DNA from: Dipteronia dyeriana | Taxonomy: Eukaryota; Streptophyta; Magnoliopsida; Sapindales; Sapindaceae | Length of the DNA stretch: 64,000 bases | Direction of reading: 5' to 3' | Assembly: GCA_032871835.1 (NCBI GenBank) | Contig: CM065297.1 | Location: forward strand, 22,077,098-22,141,097 | Shown: positions 11,834 through 23,010 of the stretch, piece by piece | Layout: each line of letters begins with the position of its first letter | Position numbering within the stretch: position 1 is the first letter of the stretch | The notes under the pieces: generated by a model | Told to the model about the DNA's origin: nothing | The model's database searches: none | Seen by the model: only the letters and a program-made list of their open reading frames with translations | Program-made: the position numbers and the translations under genes

Positions 11834-12028
11834 CCATACTAATATTTTTTTTTCTTCTCACTATTAAACAAACTTTAGTAGCTACTTTCACAAAAAAAAA
11901 ATGATAGAGATATAGATTTCATTATAAATTTATTATTATATTATTCAACGTATATAGTATACAGATAATTAGTATCCGACTCTAATCTGTTCTTACTTTT
12001 TAAACTAAACTTCAATTAACTTGTACTA
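11834..12028. other. AT-rich spacer
   Basis: Flank of the LINE. It begins with the probable LINE target-site copy and has no coding content. Confidence 0.5.
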
Positions 12029-12031
12029 TAA

Positions 12032-12590
12032 GGGTGCTTTTGGTACGAAGATGAGACAAGACAAGGTGGGACTGGACTGAACTGGACATGACATGACATG
12101 TTGTTTTATATTATGTTTGGAAGGTATGGACAGAACTGTAAACTGTACTGTTATGTGTTTGGTGTGGTTGAGACAGAACAGAACAGAACAAAAGGTTCAA
12201 ATGACTAGAGTACCCCTCTTGTATATATATATATATATATAACGGCATAGACTATATTATTATATAGTAATATATAGTAATATTAAATAATAATATTATT
12301 ATATTATATATATAGAAATAATAAGATATATATATTATTATATACATAATAACATAATATATAATTTATTGGACATAACTGTAATTGTTTGAAAATTTAA
12401 ACGGTAAATTGGTCTTTTTGACACTTGTCTCATGTCATGGGACAAGTTGTTCTGGTCAAAAGTGAGACATTTTTTTTTGAATTTTTTCTCATTTTGTCCT
12501 GTCATGTCCCATGTCAAGGACGTGTCACGCGTGGGATAAGATCAAACTGTCTCACATTATCCTGTCATGTCCCGCATACAACATGCACCC
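12032..12590. mobile_element. PIF/Harbinger-like MITE, 559 bp
   Basis: The left end reads GGGTGCTTTTGGTACG and the right end is the inverse of GGGTGCATGTTGTATG. A TAA trinucleotide is duplicated at 12029-12031 and 12591-12593, the target preference of PIF/Harbinger and Tourist-like MITEs. Both halves contain repeated GACATGACATG / CATGTCATG phrases in inverted orientation. The core is AT-rich. There is no transposase. The family call rests on the 3-bp TAA duplication and TIR style, so it is less certain than the element itself. Confidence 0.75.
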
Positions 12591-12593
12591 TAA

Positions 12594-13542
12594 GGGTTAT
12601 ATTTTATATGGCATTTTTTTTAATATAAATTTGTTATTATATTATTAAATTACTGTTTTAGTTGTCTTTAATATACTGAAATATAAACATATCAGTGAAA
12701 AAAAAAAGTTTTAGTTTGCGGTCACTATCTAGCCTTCAATATAATTAAACATTATTCACAAAAAATCAAAGCAACATAAGTGTAGAGAGATCTCTCTAAG
12801 AGTTGCATTCAGACCGTACTTTTAACGATTAATCTTGTCAGATTCGGATAAACTGTTAACCAAATTGATGTCGGATTTAGAAAAAGGAAAAAAAAAATAG
12901 TTGAAGATTGAAATTAACAAAATCCCATATCCAGAATTGTTGATATACAAACACAAGCAGTGGAAAGTGGGGACGGAATGTGGTAATTAGTATGTTTTCA
13001 GGATACAGACGGAAAACTGTTTGAGATAAAATTAACGGCTACTCGAACTCAATTTGTCAACTCCCTTCTGAGTTATGATATAATTATCGCAAATTAAAGT
13101 CATTTATGAGTAATTAGTTAGTAGTTTGATTAGACTAGAAACGGTTCTATCTTCCTTGCTTTCACTCTCAATCACTTTTACAAACACAAATGTACATTAT
13201 TAATGAAGTATGTGTCCAGTTTCACTTGGCCTAATTGATGATGATGAGAATGATTAGGTGGAGCAGAACGCTAGAAATTTGAGAGAGATGTTACAAGAAT
13301 CCAAAGCCAGAGAGCCCAAATTAATATGCGTTCTTTCAACAGCACATTGATTGTGTTATCATTTTTTTTTCAAATGAAAGTGTGTTATCAGTTTAATACT
13401 TCGTGTGTACGATAAATCTTCATTAGGCTTCTTATATTATGTTTGAGGTCGCGATCTACTTAATCGCTTTCTAGTTTCTCTTGAGAAATAATCATTTTTT
13501 AGGAGATATAGATATGTATATCCACATTTTTTAATTTAATAG
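12594..13542. other. AT-rich non-coding DNA
   Basis: Nothing recognisable as gene or mobile element. The right edge carries the target duplication of the gypsy element. Confidence 0.5.
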
Positions 13543-13547
13543 ATAAA

Positions 13548-14424
13548 TATTATCGTATGTAAATTTTACCAAACATATACGTCATTGACAGGAAGGAAAA
13601 AATAGCCAGGTGGACGCCCAAATGTGCATTCTAGAAATATCATATAAGGCATAATTAAAGAGAAGAAAGCCCGAGTAGGCACATATTGAATAAAACATAC
13701 TCGGGATCAGTTAACAGCACTCGGGACTGGTTAAACAACACTTCTACTCGGGCTCAAACGGCGCTACTCGGGACCATCAGGTATTGCTCTTACTCGGGAA
13801 TAAATATGACTCGAGTAAGAACTTGGTGCTTATTTCACACGAATTAAGTCATTAAATACGCGAAGATATCCATCAGGAAGGAATCCCAAATAAAATGGAA
13901 CATTCAAGTTAGAAGAGTCCCCAATCAGGAAATAACTTGATTACTTTACGAAAACTACATTCTTATAAGGAAACAAATCCAAATTGAAACACCACTACTA
14001 GAATCCCACTCGATTTCCATAAGAGACTGCGAAACAGGAAAGAAGACAAATCAACCTCAAGCAAGTAACCGAATCACAATTAAATACAAAGACCTTGTAT
14101 TACTTGTACAAAGTAGATTAGGGTTCTATAAGCATATAAATAGACCCATAATCTGGCTCCAAAAGATATAGGCAATACATCATACAACAATTATAGTAAA
14201 TACAGAGAGAAAAAAGAAAGAGCGAGAGCTTGTAAACATCTTATTCTCTTAGTGGATTTTGGCTTGGTTGATCCTTCAACCACCCGTGGATGTTTCTTCT
14301 GCCATCGGAGTTTTACCACGTAAAACTTATCTTTGTTACTCTATCTGCATCTCTTTCTCTTTAATTTAATAGCCGAAATCCAATCCTTGTTGGCTTTTTT
14401 GACATAATCCAAAAATCGACGTCA
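13548..14424 (+). repeat. 5' LTR of gypsy1
   Basis: 877 bp, matching 24642-25518 end to end. It starts TATTATCG (TATTGTCG in the other copy) and ends ATCGACGTCA. It contains a run of CTCGGG motifs in its first third and a TATA element at 14135. Confidence 0.93.
14135..14143 (+). promoter_or_regulatory. TATA box of the gypsy1 5' LTR
   Basis: TATAAATAG, about 588 bp into the LTR and conserved in the 3' LTR at 25229-25237. Transcription of the genomic RNA would be expected to start some 25-35 bases downstream. Confidence 0.65.
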
Positions 14425-14429
14425 ATAAT

Positions 14430-14447
14430 TGGCGCTAGAAGAAGGGG
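14430..14447 (+). other. Primer-binding site of gypsy1
   Basis: TGGCGCTAGAAGAAGGGG starts five bases after the 5' LTR. It begins TGG, complementary to the CCA end of a tRNA. The same sequence with one difference stands at the equivalent place in gypsy2, which supports a real function. I cannot assign the tRNA from memory. Confidence 0.7.
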
Positions 14448-14474
14448 CTGAACCTCCGAACTTGTTAAAAAGCA

Positions 14475-16240
14475 ATGACAGGAAGCAGAAGTAGTTCAGG
14501 GAATGGCCAAAAATCACCAGGTGATTTCCATATTGGCAATATGTCACAAGATCCTGCAGCAAACATGGAAAACTAGCCTGCGCACCTGGCGGGGATCCAA
14601 CTAGTTCCTCCAACCAGCAGAGATCTTACACTGCGTTTCCAAGAGGCCCTGCAGCAATTGGTGATGGACGCAGCAAGGGAAGGGATTGATCTACTAGCCG
14701 CAGGAGCACATACTCCCAATCCTCCACCCGCAAGGCTCCGTTCGATGGTGGTGGGGCCAGGAATAACTATACCAGAAACCAGAAGGAACTCTTCCCCAAT
14801 CAATCCAGCTGGACAGAAAACACTAGAAGAGGAAAATCACCAGAGGCTGGATGGCAATCAAACAATACGTGCCAAACATTGTAAATACGATCGGCGCATA
14901 GGAAGGTCATCATCAGAAGACAGTGATCAACACCATCGTAAATGTCATCATGGAGTCACACGAGGGTTCCGGCATCAGAGTGAAGAGTCTGAGGAAAGAA
15001 TGACAGTTACCCAACGGTTCAACCGTCAAGGAAGCCTGGTGGGGGACAGAGATGTCACAATCCAGAACCTAACTCGAGAAGTAGAGAATAACAGGCGACA
15101 GATAGAGGCACTAGTCAGACGTTACGGCTGTAACGATCTATCCGACGATGACTCCAACAGTCCATTCACTAGGGAGATTTTGCGGACCCCTTTCCCAGAA
15201 AGATTCAGGATGCCGCATGTGGAGCAATTCAAAAAAGATACAGATCCAAAGGAGCACGTTAGACGCTATAAAAGTGCCATGGCTTAATATGCCCACAGTG
15301 ACCCCCTATTGTGTCTCAACTTTCTCAAACACTGGGGGACACAGGCTCAAGATGGTTCGGAAGACTACCCTTGGCAAGCATCGGAAATTTCAGCGAGTTG
15401 AGCATGAGCTTTTCAAGGCAATTCCTGAGCAACCTTTACAGAAAGAAGTCGGTGGCCTACCTCTCTCAAATAAAACAGGGGAAGGACGAGTCATCAAAAA
15501 AATACTTGGGCCTGTTCGGCCAAGCAGTATCAGAAATTGGCAGCGCTAATGATGAAGCAATTATTGCTGCCTTCATCAATAACTTGCAGAATGGACGACT
15601 ATCCTTCGACTTGAGAAGAGCACGACTGACTAGGTATGCCGACATGATGGATATGGCGGGAGGATACGCTCTGGCCGAGGAAGAAGAGTTAGCTACAGGA
15701 GGAAGCTATATGCATGGAGGAAAGCCCGAATAGAAGAAGCCCGAATAGAAGAAGACTGAATCCAAGGGGCAGAATCAAAAGGAAAAACGGAAAGGGATTA
15801 GCTAGAAGAAAAATAAGGGTGGGGGTAATGGGCTCAACGCCGAACGGTCTACAGAGAAATACCAAGGCAGATATACCAATTACACCCCTCTTCAGAAGAA
15901 ACAAGAATAAATTCTAGCCATCTTGGAAGAAAAGAATATGGTGCAAGAACCGAGTCGACAATCACAGTTAGCCCAGAGAGATACAACCAAGTATTGCAGG
16001 TTTCATAAAGAAACCGGGCATGAGACTTCAAAGTGTTTTCAGCTCAGAGATTACATAGAGACTCTTATTCGGGAAGGGCACCTGCGGGATGTAATCTTGA
16101 AAAAAGATGAGAGACCAGAAACCAAGAAAGTCAAGGTTGATAACAACCCTGGTCAAAACCAAAAAACTAGCCCCGAAGCCAACCAAGTAATACATACAAT
16201 TTTCGGAGGACCTTCTACTAGGAGAAGCAACCGAGAATGA
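14475..16240 (+). pseudogene. gypsy1 gag, broken
   Basis: The likely start is ATG 14475 (MTGSRSSSGN), 28 bases past the primer site. An N-terminal region rich in Ser, Arg and Glu is followed by the retrotransposon gag capsid domain (about 15190-15700, with WFGRLPLASIGNFSEL) and a zinc-knuckle variant CX2HX4HX4C at about 15994-16035 (CRFHKETGHETSKC), the form seen in Tat-like gag proteins. Breaks include TAG at 14574, TAA at 15285, a frameshift near 15300, TAG at 15731 and another frameshift before 15923. The product would form the virus-like particle that packages the RNA. Confidence 0.85.
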
Positions 16241-16990
16241 ACTCAGGAAATCAGAGAAGCAGTAGAAGCAGTAGAAGCAAGGAATAACTTCTACGTAAAC
16301 CCTATTGAACCAGACCCGAAAAGGGTAAAGGAAGGATGAGACCCAATAGTCTTTACAGAGGCAGATTCCCATGGCGTCGATGTTCGACCTAATGACGCTT
16401 TGGTTATAAGTGCCCAGATTGGCCATAGGGAAGTCTGGAGAATTTTAATAGATAATGGGAGCTCAGCAGACATCCTAAGCGTGGCCGTATACGACCAGCT
16501 AAGACTAGACCGAAAAGATTTACAGGCTTTCCATACTCCATTAAGAGGATTTGGGGGAATAGAGGTCAGGTCACTCGGGACGGTAAAACTACCTGTGAAG
16601 ATCGGAACGACACCATGCCAAAGGACTGTCCTGCTCGACTTCGTGGTAGTTGACTTGGATAATTGGTCGTATAATGCATTATTGGGCCGGCTATTCCTGA
16701 ATAAAACAAGGGCCGTGACGGCCACTTATGCATTAATGATCAAGTTCCCAACAGAACAAGGGGTTGGGATAATCAAGGGATTCCAAGAGATGGCCCGAAG
16801 AGCAAATCTGTCAATATACAAAGACAAGCATGATGCTGAACAAGCGTGCACCATAATGCAACCAAATCAGGGTAAAAAATCCTTGTCATTCTAACTGGAC
16901 CCAAGGGAGGGCTCGAATGAATACAAAACAGAATTGGTTGAAGTGGTACTTGAAGAAGACAAACCGGACAAGAAAATCAAGATAGGGCCA
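16241..16990 (+). pseudogene. gypsy1 aspartic protease region
   Basis: A retropepsin-like domain with the active-site phrase IDNGSSADIL, its Asp at 16451-16453 (DNGS replaces the common DTGA, usual in this lineage), and the downstream YNALLGR motif near 16669. It cleaves the polyprotein. The open stretch runs 16400-16894 and ends at TAA 16892; a frameshift near 16990 separates it from the reverse transcriptase frame. Confidence 0.85.
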
Positions 16991-18402
16991 ACTTGGATGG
17001 AAAAGTCAAGCAAGACTTAACCAATCTGCTTAGAGAATACAAAGATGTATTCGCCTGGAGTCACGAAGATATGATCGGGATAGATGCCAGAGTAATATCT
17101 TATCATCTCGTAGTAAGCCTGAATGCAAAACCGGTAATACAAAAGAGAAGATCGTTCAATCCTGAAAGAAGTCAAGCAATCAAAAAAGAGGTGGAAAAGT
17201 TACTAGCGACTGGATCAATCAGAGAAGTCAGCTACCCCCAGTGGGTCGCCAACGTAGTCCTCGTCTAGAAGAAAAATGGACAATAGAGGATGTGTGTAGA
17301 TTTCACGGATCTAAACAACACATGTCCAAAGGATAGCTTCCCACTTCCAAGGATAGATCAGCTGGTGGATGCCACAGCAGATCATGAATTACTCAGCTTC
17401 ATCGACGCTTAATCAGGATATAATCAGATCCGGATGAACAAAGCTGATGAAGAAAAAATAGCCTTCACAACGGATCAGGGTTTATATTGCTACACAGTAA
17501 TGCCCTTCGGTTTAAAAAATGCAGGAGCTACGTACCAAAAGTAGGTCAACAAAATCTTCACTCGGCAAATAGGAAGGAACATGGAAGTGTACATTGATGA
17601 CATGTTGACTAAAAGTGTCTCAGTAGATGAGCATGCCCGCGACCTCCGAGAGACATTTGATGCTTTGAGAAGATACCAGATGAAATTAAACCCAAACAAA
17701 TGTTTATTTAGAGTCCATTCGGGAAGATTCTTGGGTTTTCAAGTCCATCAAAGAGGAATCGAAGTTAATCCCGAGAAGATCTAAGCTTTGCAAGAAATGA
17801 CTTCACCTAAAACATTGAAAGATGTACAGCGCTTCACAGGGTGTTTAGCCTTATTGGGAAGATTCATCTCAAGGGCTACAGACAGGTGCACACCTTTCTT
17901 CAAGATAATCAAAAAAGGGAAAGGCTTGGAGTGTAATAAAGAGTGTGAGCAAGCATTCTTAAAAATAAAAGAGTACTTGGGGCAAGCTCCCATCCTCTCA
18001 AAACCGTAAAAAGTTGAAATACTTCAGTTGTATCTGTCAATAACCGAGCTTGCAACAAGTTCAGTCTTAGTCAGAATAGAAGATGGAGTGCAGAAACCAG
18101 TGTATTATACTAGCAAGGCACTCGTACCGGCCGAGACCAGGTACTCACAAGCAGAGAAGATAGCCTTAGCATTGGTTTCAGCAGTAAAAATGCTGAGACC
18201 ATATTTTCAGGCCCATACGATCCAGGTTCTCACCAATTGCCCATTAAGGCAAATCTTACAAAAGCCAGAGATATCAGGAAGACTTACTAAATGGGCAATC
18301 GAGTTAAGTGAATTCGATATTCATTATGTCCCCAGAACCTCCCTCAAAGGACAAGCGGTGGTAAACTTCATAGCCGAGTTCACAAAACCAAACCTGGAAA
18401 CA
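16991..18402 (+). pseudogene. gypsy1 reverse transcriptase and Ty3-type RNase H
   Basis: One reading frame carries the whole domain: a fingers region with KDVFAWSHEDM, CVDFTDLN (about 17291), the MPFGLKNAGATYQ motif (about 17503) and the catalytic YIDD at 17590-17601, then FTGCLALLGRFI and a Ty3-type RNase H with PVYYTSKAL and ETRYSQAEK. Stops interrupt it at 17266, 17284, 17410, 17542, 17782 and 18007 without changing frame, so much of the decay is by point mutation. It would copy the element RNA into DNA in the particle. Confidence 0.9.
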
Positions 18403-18900
18403 AAAAGACTGTTGGATAAAAGTTTCCCATGGAAACTATATGTTGATGGTTCTTCAAACACTCATGGCAGCAGGGCAGGGATCGTAGTTCGTACCCTAGA
18501 AGGAGATGATGTTGAATGTGCCATGAGATTTGATTTCAAAGCAACCAATAATCAAGCCGAATACTAGGCATTGTTAGCTGGACTCAGAGTTTGCATAGCT
18601 CTTGGGGCAGATGAAGTTGAGATATTCAGCGATTCACAGGTAGTTGTCAACTAGGTTATGGACGAATACCAGGCTAAAGATGAAGGAATGATTGCCTACC
18701 GTGACATCGCAAAACAGCTCCTCCAGAAATTTAAAGAATACAAGATCGCTCAGATCCCCAGAGAAGAAAATGAAAAGGCAGACGCTTTATCTAAATTAGC
18801 GTCAGCAACAACCTCAATCAGACCTAAAACCATTCCAGTTGCACACCTCCTTAAACCGAGTACAGCTGAACCTAAGCATTTCGAAATTTTAGAAATCTAA
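18403..18900 (+). pseudogene. gypsy1 second (plant-type) RNase H domain
   Basis: After the Ty3-type RNase H comes a separate RNase H fold of the RVT_3 kind: LYVDGSSNTHGSRAGIVV (first Asp), NNQAEY plus ALLAGL around a stop at 18565 (Glu), EIFSDSQVVVN (second Asp) and REENEKADALSKLA (last Asp). Stops lie at 18565, 18652 and 18898. A duplicated RNase H of this type is a known marker of the Tat lineage. All acidic positions are still readable. Confidence 0.85.
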
Positions 18901-20136
18901 ACACCGCAAGACGGTTGGATAGTCCAGCTGAGAAGGTTCTTGGAAGAAGGCGTGCTCCCGGAAGATCCGGTATTAGCAAAACGCAACAGGTATCGATCGG
19001 CTAGGTATACCATGATCGGAGGAGAATTATACAGAAGGGGGTTTTCTCGAGCTCTCCAGAGATGTATACCGGAAGAAGATGCACATCGACTACTTCAAGA
19101 GATCCACGGAGGAGTTTGTGGGAACCACACTTGGGGTAGGAGTCTGGCGCATAAGGTACTCAGGCAAGACTATTATTGGCCTACACTTTTCTCAGATGCA
19201 CAACAATGGTCGGAAGCAACACCTGTCAAAGAATTGCCAACGATATCCGACAACCCCCAGAAAAGCTCAGAAATCTCACTGCCCCATGGCCATTCGCCAT
19301 GTGTGGCCTTGACCAATGCCAGCTGGGACAGGGGGTGGAGCAAAGCACGCCATAGTAGCTATCGATTATTTCATAAAATGGGCAGAAGCTGAAGCGCTGG
19401 TGCATATCACGGAAGCCAACACTACAAATTTTGTAAAGAAAAACATACTTTATAGGTTTGGAGTTCCGGACACTATAATCACCGAAAATGACACTCAGTT
19501 TGATAACCAAAAGTTCAGACAATTGTGCGAAAAGTATCATATTGCTAACTACTATGCGACACCAGCTCATCCACAAACAAACGGGCAAGTAGAAGCAGTA
19601 AATAAAATTATCAAGCACACCATTAAAGCAAAGTTAGATGACAAAAAAGGAAGCTGGATTGAAAAGCTTCCAGAAGTATTATGGGCATATCGGACGACAG
19701 CAAGGACTTCAACAGGAGAAACTTCGTTCACCCTAGCGTTCGGAACAGAAGCTGTCATCCCCGTAGAAATATCGTATGCGTCCCCCCGGGTCAGGCTATA
19801 CGATGAAGAACAAAATGTTGATACGCTACTACAAAGTTTGGATGAGCTAGAAGAAAAAAGGGAAAAGTCCCGAATAAGAAATACAGCCTATCAACAAAGA
19901 GTGGCTCGCCACTACAACTCTCGTGTTCGGATCAGGAAATTTCAGTTAGGAGACCTGGTGCTCAGGAAAGTGTCATTGAACACAAAAAATAGAGCCACAG
20001 GATCCCTGGCTGACAAATGGGAAGGTCCATACAAGATCGAGGGGATAGCTGGCCATGGAGCTTATTGGATTGCTCGACCCAATGGAGGGGTGTTACCCCG
20101 ACCATGCAATGCCCAATATCTGAAGATTTTCTATCC

Positions 20137-20140
<4 letters not shown>
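18901..20140 (+). pseudogene. gypsy1 integrase
   Basis: The N-terminal zinc-binding segment includes LLQEIHGGVCGNHTWGRSLAHKVL split over the frame at 18940-19392 (H residues near 19110-19150) and a Cys-bearing CQRIANDIRQPPEKL read near 19221. The core is in another frame from 19316: VAIDYFIKWAEAEAL, then ITENDTQFDNQKF, where the usual second catalytic Asp (TDN) is Glu, then TNGQVEAVNKII with the catalytic Glu kept. The C-terminal tail has LADKWEGPYKIEGIAGHG and ends at TAA 20138. A small deletion near 19312 caused the frameshift. It would insert the DNA copy into the host chromosome. Confidence 0.88.

Positions 20141-20187
<47 letters not shown>
20140..20187. repeat. (TA)n microsatellite directly after pol
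   Basis: About 24 TA dinucleotides beginning at the integrase stop codon. Confidence 0.95.
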
Positions 20188-20189
<2 letters not shown>

Positions 20190-21169
20190 AATATTTTATT
20201 CTTTTATTGGTAGGATAAATATTAAACTGTAATTTAAATCTGTCGATTTTTATAGTAATAAATAAAATTACTCGGAATTCCTGAAAGGATAGCATCTAGT
20301 TCGGGATTTAAAAAAAAAAGGCATATGATAATAAGAACATATGGAAGTAGAGCATGATAATAAGAACATGCAAATAGAATTCTCGGGACCATCAAATCCC
20401 GAATGGGCGGAGAAGCTCGTAGGAGCATGCCAGCCGAGCAGGGTGAAAATAATCTTCGCAAAAGGTAAACCCGATGCACCAGACTTTGGAAAAATGCTCA
20501 GGACGCTATCGGGAGAAATTCCAGTGAAATGCGTAGCTGTGTTGAAGCAACTTAAAAAAAAAGAGCTCAACGATTCGGCAAAACCTTGCGCATAAAAACT
20601 AGGGAGACGTCATTGGTATTGTGTAAGGACTCGAACATATGATCATGGTGAGCCTTGATGTAATGTTCGGGTAGCAATCGGGGTATGAAACACAAGTGCA
20701 AACTTGCCTGTTTCAAGATAACTCGGTTAATAATAAAGAGCCAGTTTAATAAGATACTTGGCAATTGAAGTCATTCGGGTAACGACCGGTTTAATAAGAT
20801 ACTCGGTTAAGTTACCCGAACATCGAAGAAGCCAGTTTAATAAGATACTTGGCAATTGAAGTCATTCGGGTAACAACCGGTTTAATAAGATACTCGGTTA
20901 AGTTACCCGAACGTGAAGCCAGTTTAATACGATACTTGGCAATTGAAGTTATTCGGGTAACAACCGGTTAAATAAGATACTCGGTTAAGTTACCCGACCA
21001 TCTGCCAGTTTAATACAACACTCGGCAACAATCAGCAAAAAATAGACCAAAACCATTCAACTGAGAACGAAATTGAATTTTATTGCTCTTAAAAGAATGG
21101 TTACAGTTCAAAGAATGGTTCTTTACAAGTAACAAATAAAGAATCAGAATCTTCTACAAATCTACAAAA
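20188..21169. other. Non-coding zone between convergent genes of gypsy1
   Basis: This lies between the end of pol and the end of the antisense gene. It contains many CTCGGG or TTCGGG words and the tandem array at 20740-21040. An 84-codon + strand frame at 20341-20595 has no similarity I recognise and no counterpart in gypsy2, so I do not call it a gene. Confidence 0.6.
20740..21040. repeat. Tandem array, about 3.5 units of 86-91 bp, each with an inverted repeat
   Basis: Units start at GCCAGTTTAATA around 20740, 20831, 20918 and (partial) 21004, so the spacing is 91, 87 and 86 bp. Inside each full unit TTCGGGTAAC and its inverse GTTACCCGAA are about 30 bases apart, enough to form a stem. The array sits between the convergent pol and antisense genes. 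Confidence 0.9.
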
Positions 21170-22024
21170 TTAAGGTTGCGAGGATTTCGAACCTTTGTCA
21201 ATACTCGGATCTGGCACCATCTCGTATTCACAAAGTAGGCTCTCATTAGACGGCCAAGTAATATCGTCCACAGTATCATCTCTCCACTGGCTGTAATCTT
21301 CACCCAAGACTGGCCCAACATCCGGGACTACACCCTCAACCGACTCTTGACCCGCGTAAAAAGTCGAGAGAGAATGCTCGGACGGAATCTCTAAATGCAT
21401 AGGATGGGGCTCTTTGCCTTGACTACGACAGTAGGCTCTCCATTCCTTCATCTGAATCTGAAGAGATTCCAAGGACCGGTTCACATGGTGTTTGATTGAC
21501 AGCTCCCAATTAGCACGGGCTTTCTCGGTCGCCCTATTCTTGACTTTGAAGAACTCGCCGACCGAAACTAGCCCACGTTGAAATTCCTGAAGAAGTAGGG
21601 CATCGTAAGCAGGGGATCTTTTAAAATGATCCACCCCTTGGACTTCCAGTTCCAACCTGGCCTCTCGGGAAAGGGATTCAACTGTCAGCACTTGGTGCTC
21701 CAGATCTTCAATTTTGTGGTCATACGCCGACTTCGCCTGCTCTGCCTCTTGCTCGGCCTTAAGCATGGATTCTTCAGCAGAAGAAAGAAGATTTTGAAGC
21801 GATGCAACCTTCTCCTCTGCCAGAGATGCCTTGTCCTCGGCTTCAACCTGCTTCGTCAGGCAGTGGTCGGCAAATATCTGTACAAAGCCGACCTCCTGCT
21901 GATAAGCCTGCTCAGCTCGAGCATGACCCTCTTCACTCACCTTCAACTGAGCCTCTAGACGCCTTATCCGATCTGCTTGACATTGTTACATCTGAGCCTC
22001 TAGACGCAGTAAATTCGGCCCCAT
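21170..22024 (-). pseudogene. Antisense gene exon 4: coiled coil and conserved C-terminal motif
   Basis: In frame with exon 3 after splicing, apart from one TAA at 21988-21986. The 258-codon open part has heptad-like repetition rich in Glu, Ala, Leu and Lys (residues 1-105 of the open part), then DHFKRSPAYDALLLQEFQRG, a basic region (KARANWELSIKHHV), and an acidic tail. It lacks zinc fingers or enzyme motifs I recognise. Confidence 0.7.
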
Positions 22025-22104
22025 CTGCAAAGGAATATACTTAGAAATCCGGCAGAAGCAAAACAATAAAGGAGTCAGAATTAACTGAGTTAGATTTGAC
22101 TTAC
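22025..22104 (-). other. Predicted intron of the antisense gene before exon 4, 80 bp
   Basis: On the - strand it begins GTAAGT after TCTTAT and ends TTCCTTTGCAG before ATGGGG. The splice is in phase 0 and carries the frame of exon 3 directly into the coiled-coil exon. Confidence 0.7.
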
Positions 22105-22935
22105 ATAAGATACGCCGTTGAAAATGTTTTGGAAACGTTCGGTCAGTGAACCATCTCTAAAACCGCTCCAGCGGTCCTCCCCGATATAAGCCCCACCGGA
22201 GGACATCCCCTGTAGCATATCTTGGGGAGAAAGGAATAAAGGAACCCCCGAGAGTTCAGCTCCCAGATTTCCAAACTCGGGAGCAGGAGAAGCCCTATTC
22301 GGCTCTAAGGATGGAGAAGAAACCCCCGAAGGTTCAGCCCCCATATCTCCAACTTCGGGGGTAGAAGAAGCCCTACTCGGTTCTGAAGTGGCTGCATCTA
22401 CTGATGCTCCAGCACTAACACTCGGGGCAATCTCATCTGTAACATCTTCGTCGCTAGAGTCAATGAATGAGATTACCCGAGGAACTTTGAGAGGACGAGA
22501 CGGTGAACTAACCGCCTTTCGCTTCTCACCCCGAGAACGGTGGAAGTTATGATCAGCGGCAGGATCTTCCTGCGGATTTTCCCGAAAAGACTCAAAGAAT
22601 TCGGCACCAGCAGGCACTTGATCCGGCGAGACGTTACCACCGTCGATAGCTTCAAACCGTCCATCAGGCTCTTCACCTGGATCCTCATACTGCCTCTCCA
22701 TATTTTTAGGTAGTTGGGTGTCAGTCGACTCACCTTGGCCATTTGGACCAGCAAAATCCTGAGCTGAGCTTCCCGATCAACGCACTCGGAAAATTGCTCA
22801 GCAATATCAGTTCCTCATCAGGCTCGGGTGGAGCAATACCCTTATCACCCTGACGGAAAGCTTCCTTTCTACTCGCTTGTAGAATCGCCTTCACCTGGCG
22901 AGCCTGAAGATCGCTGACAACGTTCGTATCAAACA

Positions 22936-23010
22936 CTAAAAAAAAAAATTAATTATGTTTAAAAAAAAAGAAGCAGAGAAATACAACATAATGGGCGCCG
23001 GGTTACTTAC
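22936..23010 (-). other. Predicted intron 1 of the antisense gene, 75 bp
   Basis: On the - strand it begins GTAAGT and ends with a long T run and TTTTAG. It is U-rich like plant introns, and removal keeps the frame from exon 1 into the next open stretch. Without splicing the frame stops at the TAA formed inside the donor. Confidence 0.7.

Noticed and set aside
11368..11842. Several overlapping frames of 66-142 codons
   Set aside because: Translations of CCCCACCCC tracts and of GT/AT repeats within a hAT element that has proper ends and target duplication.
20341..20595. 84-codon + strand frame after gypsy1 pol
   Set aside because: No family recognised, no counterpart in gypsy2, and it lies in a repeat-rich non-coding zone.
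20740..21040. CRISPR-like array
   Set aside because: Units are directly tandem without variable spacers, in a plant retrotransposon.
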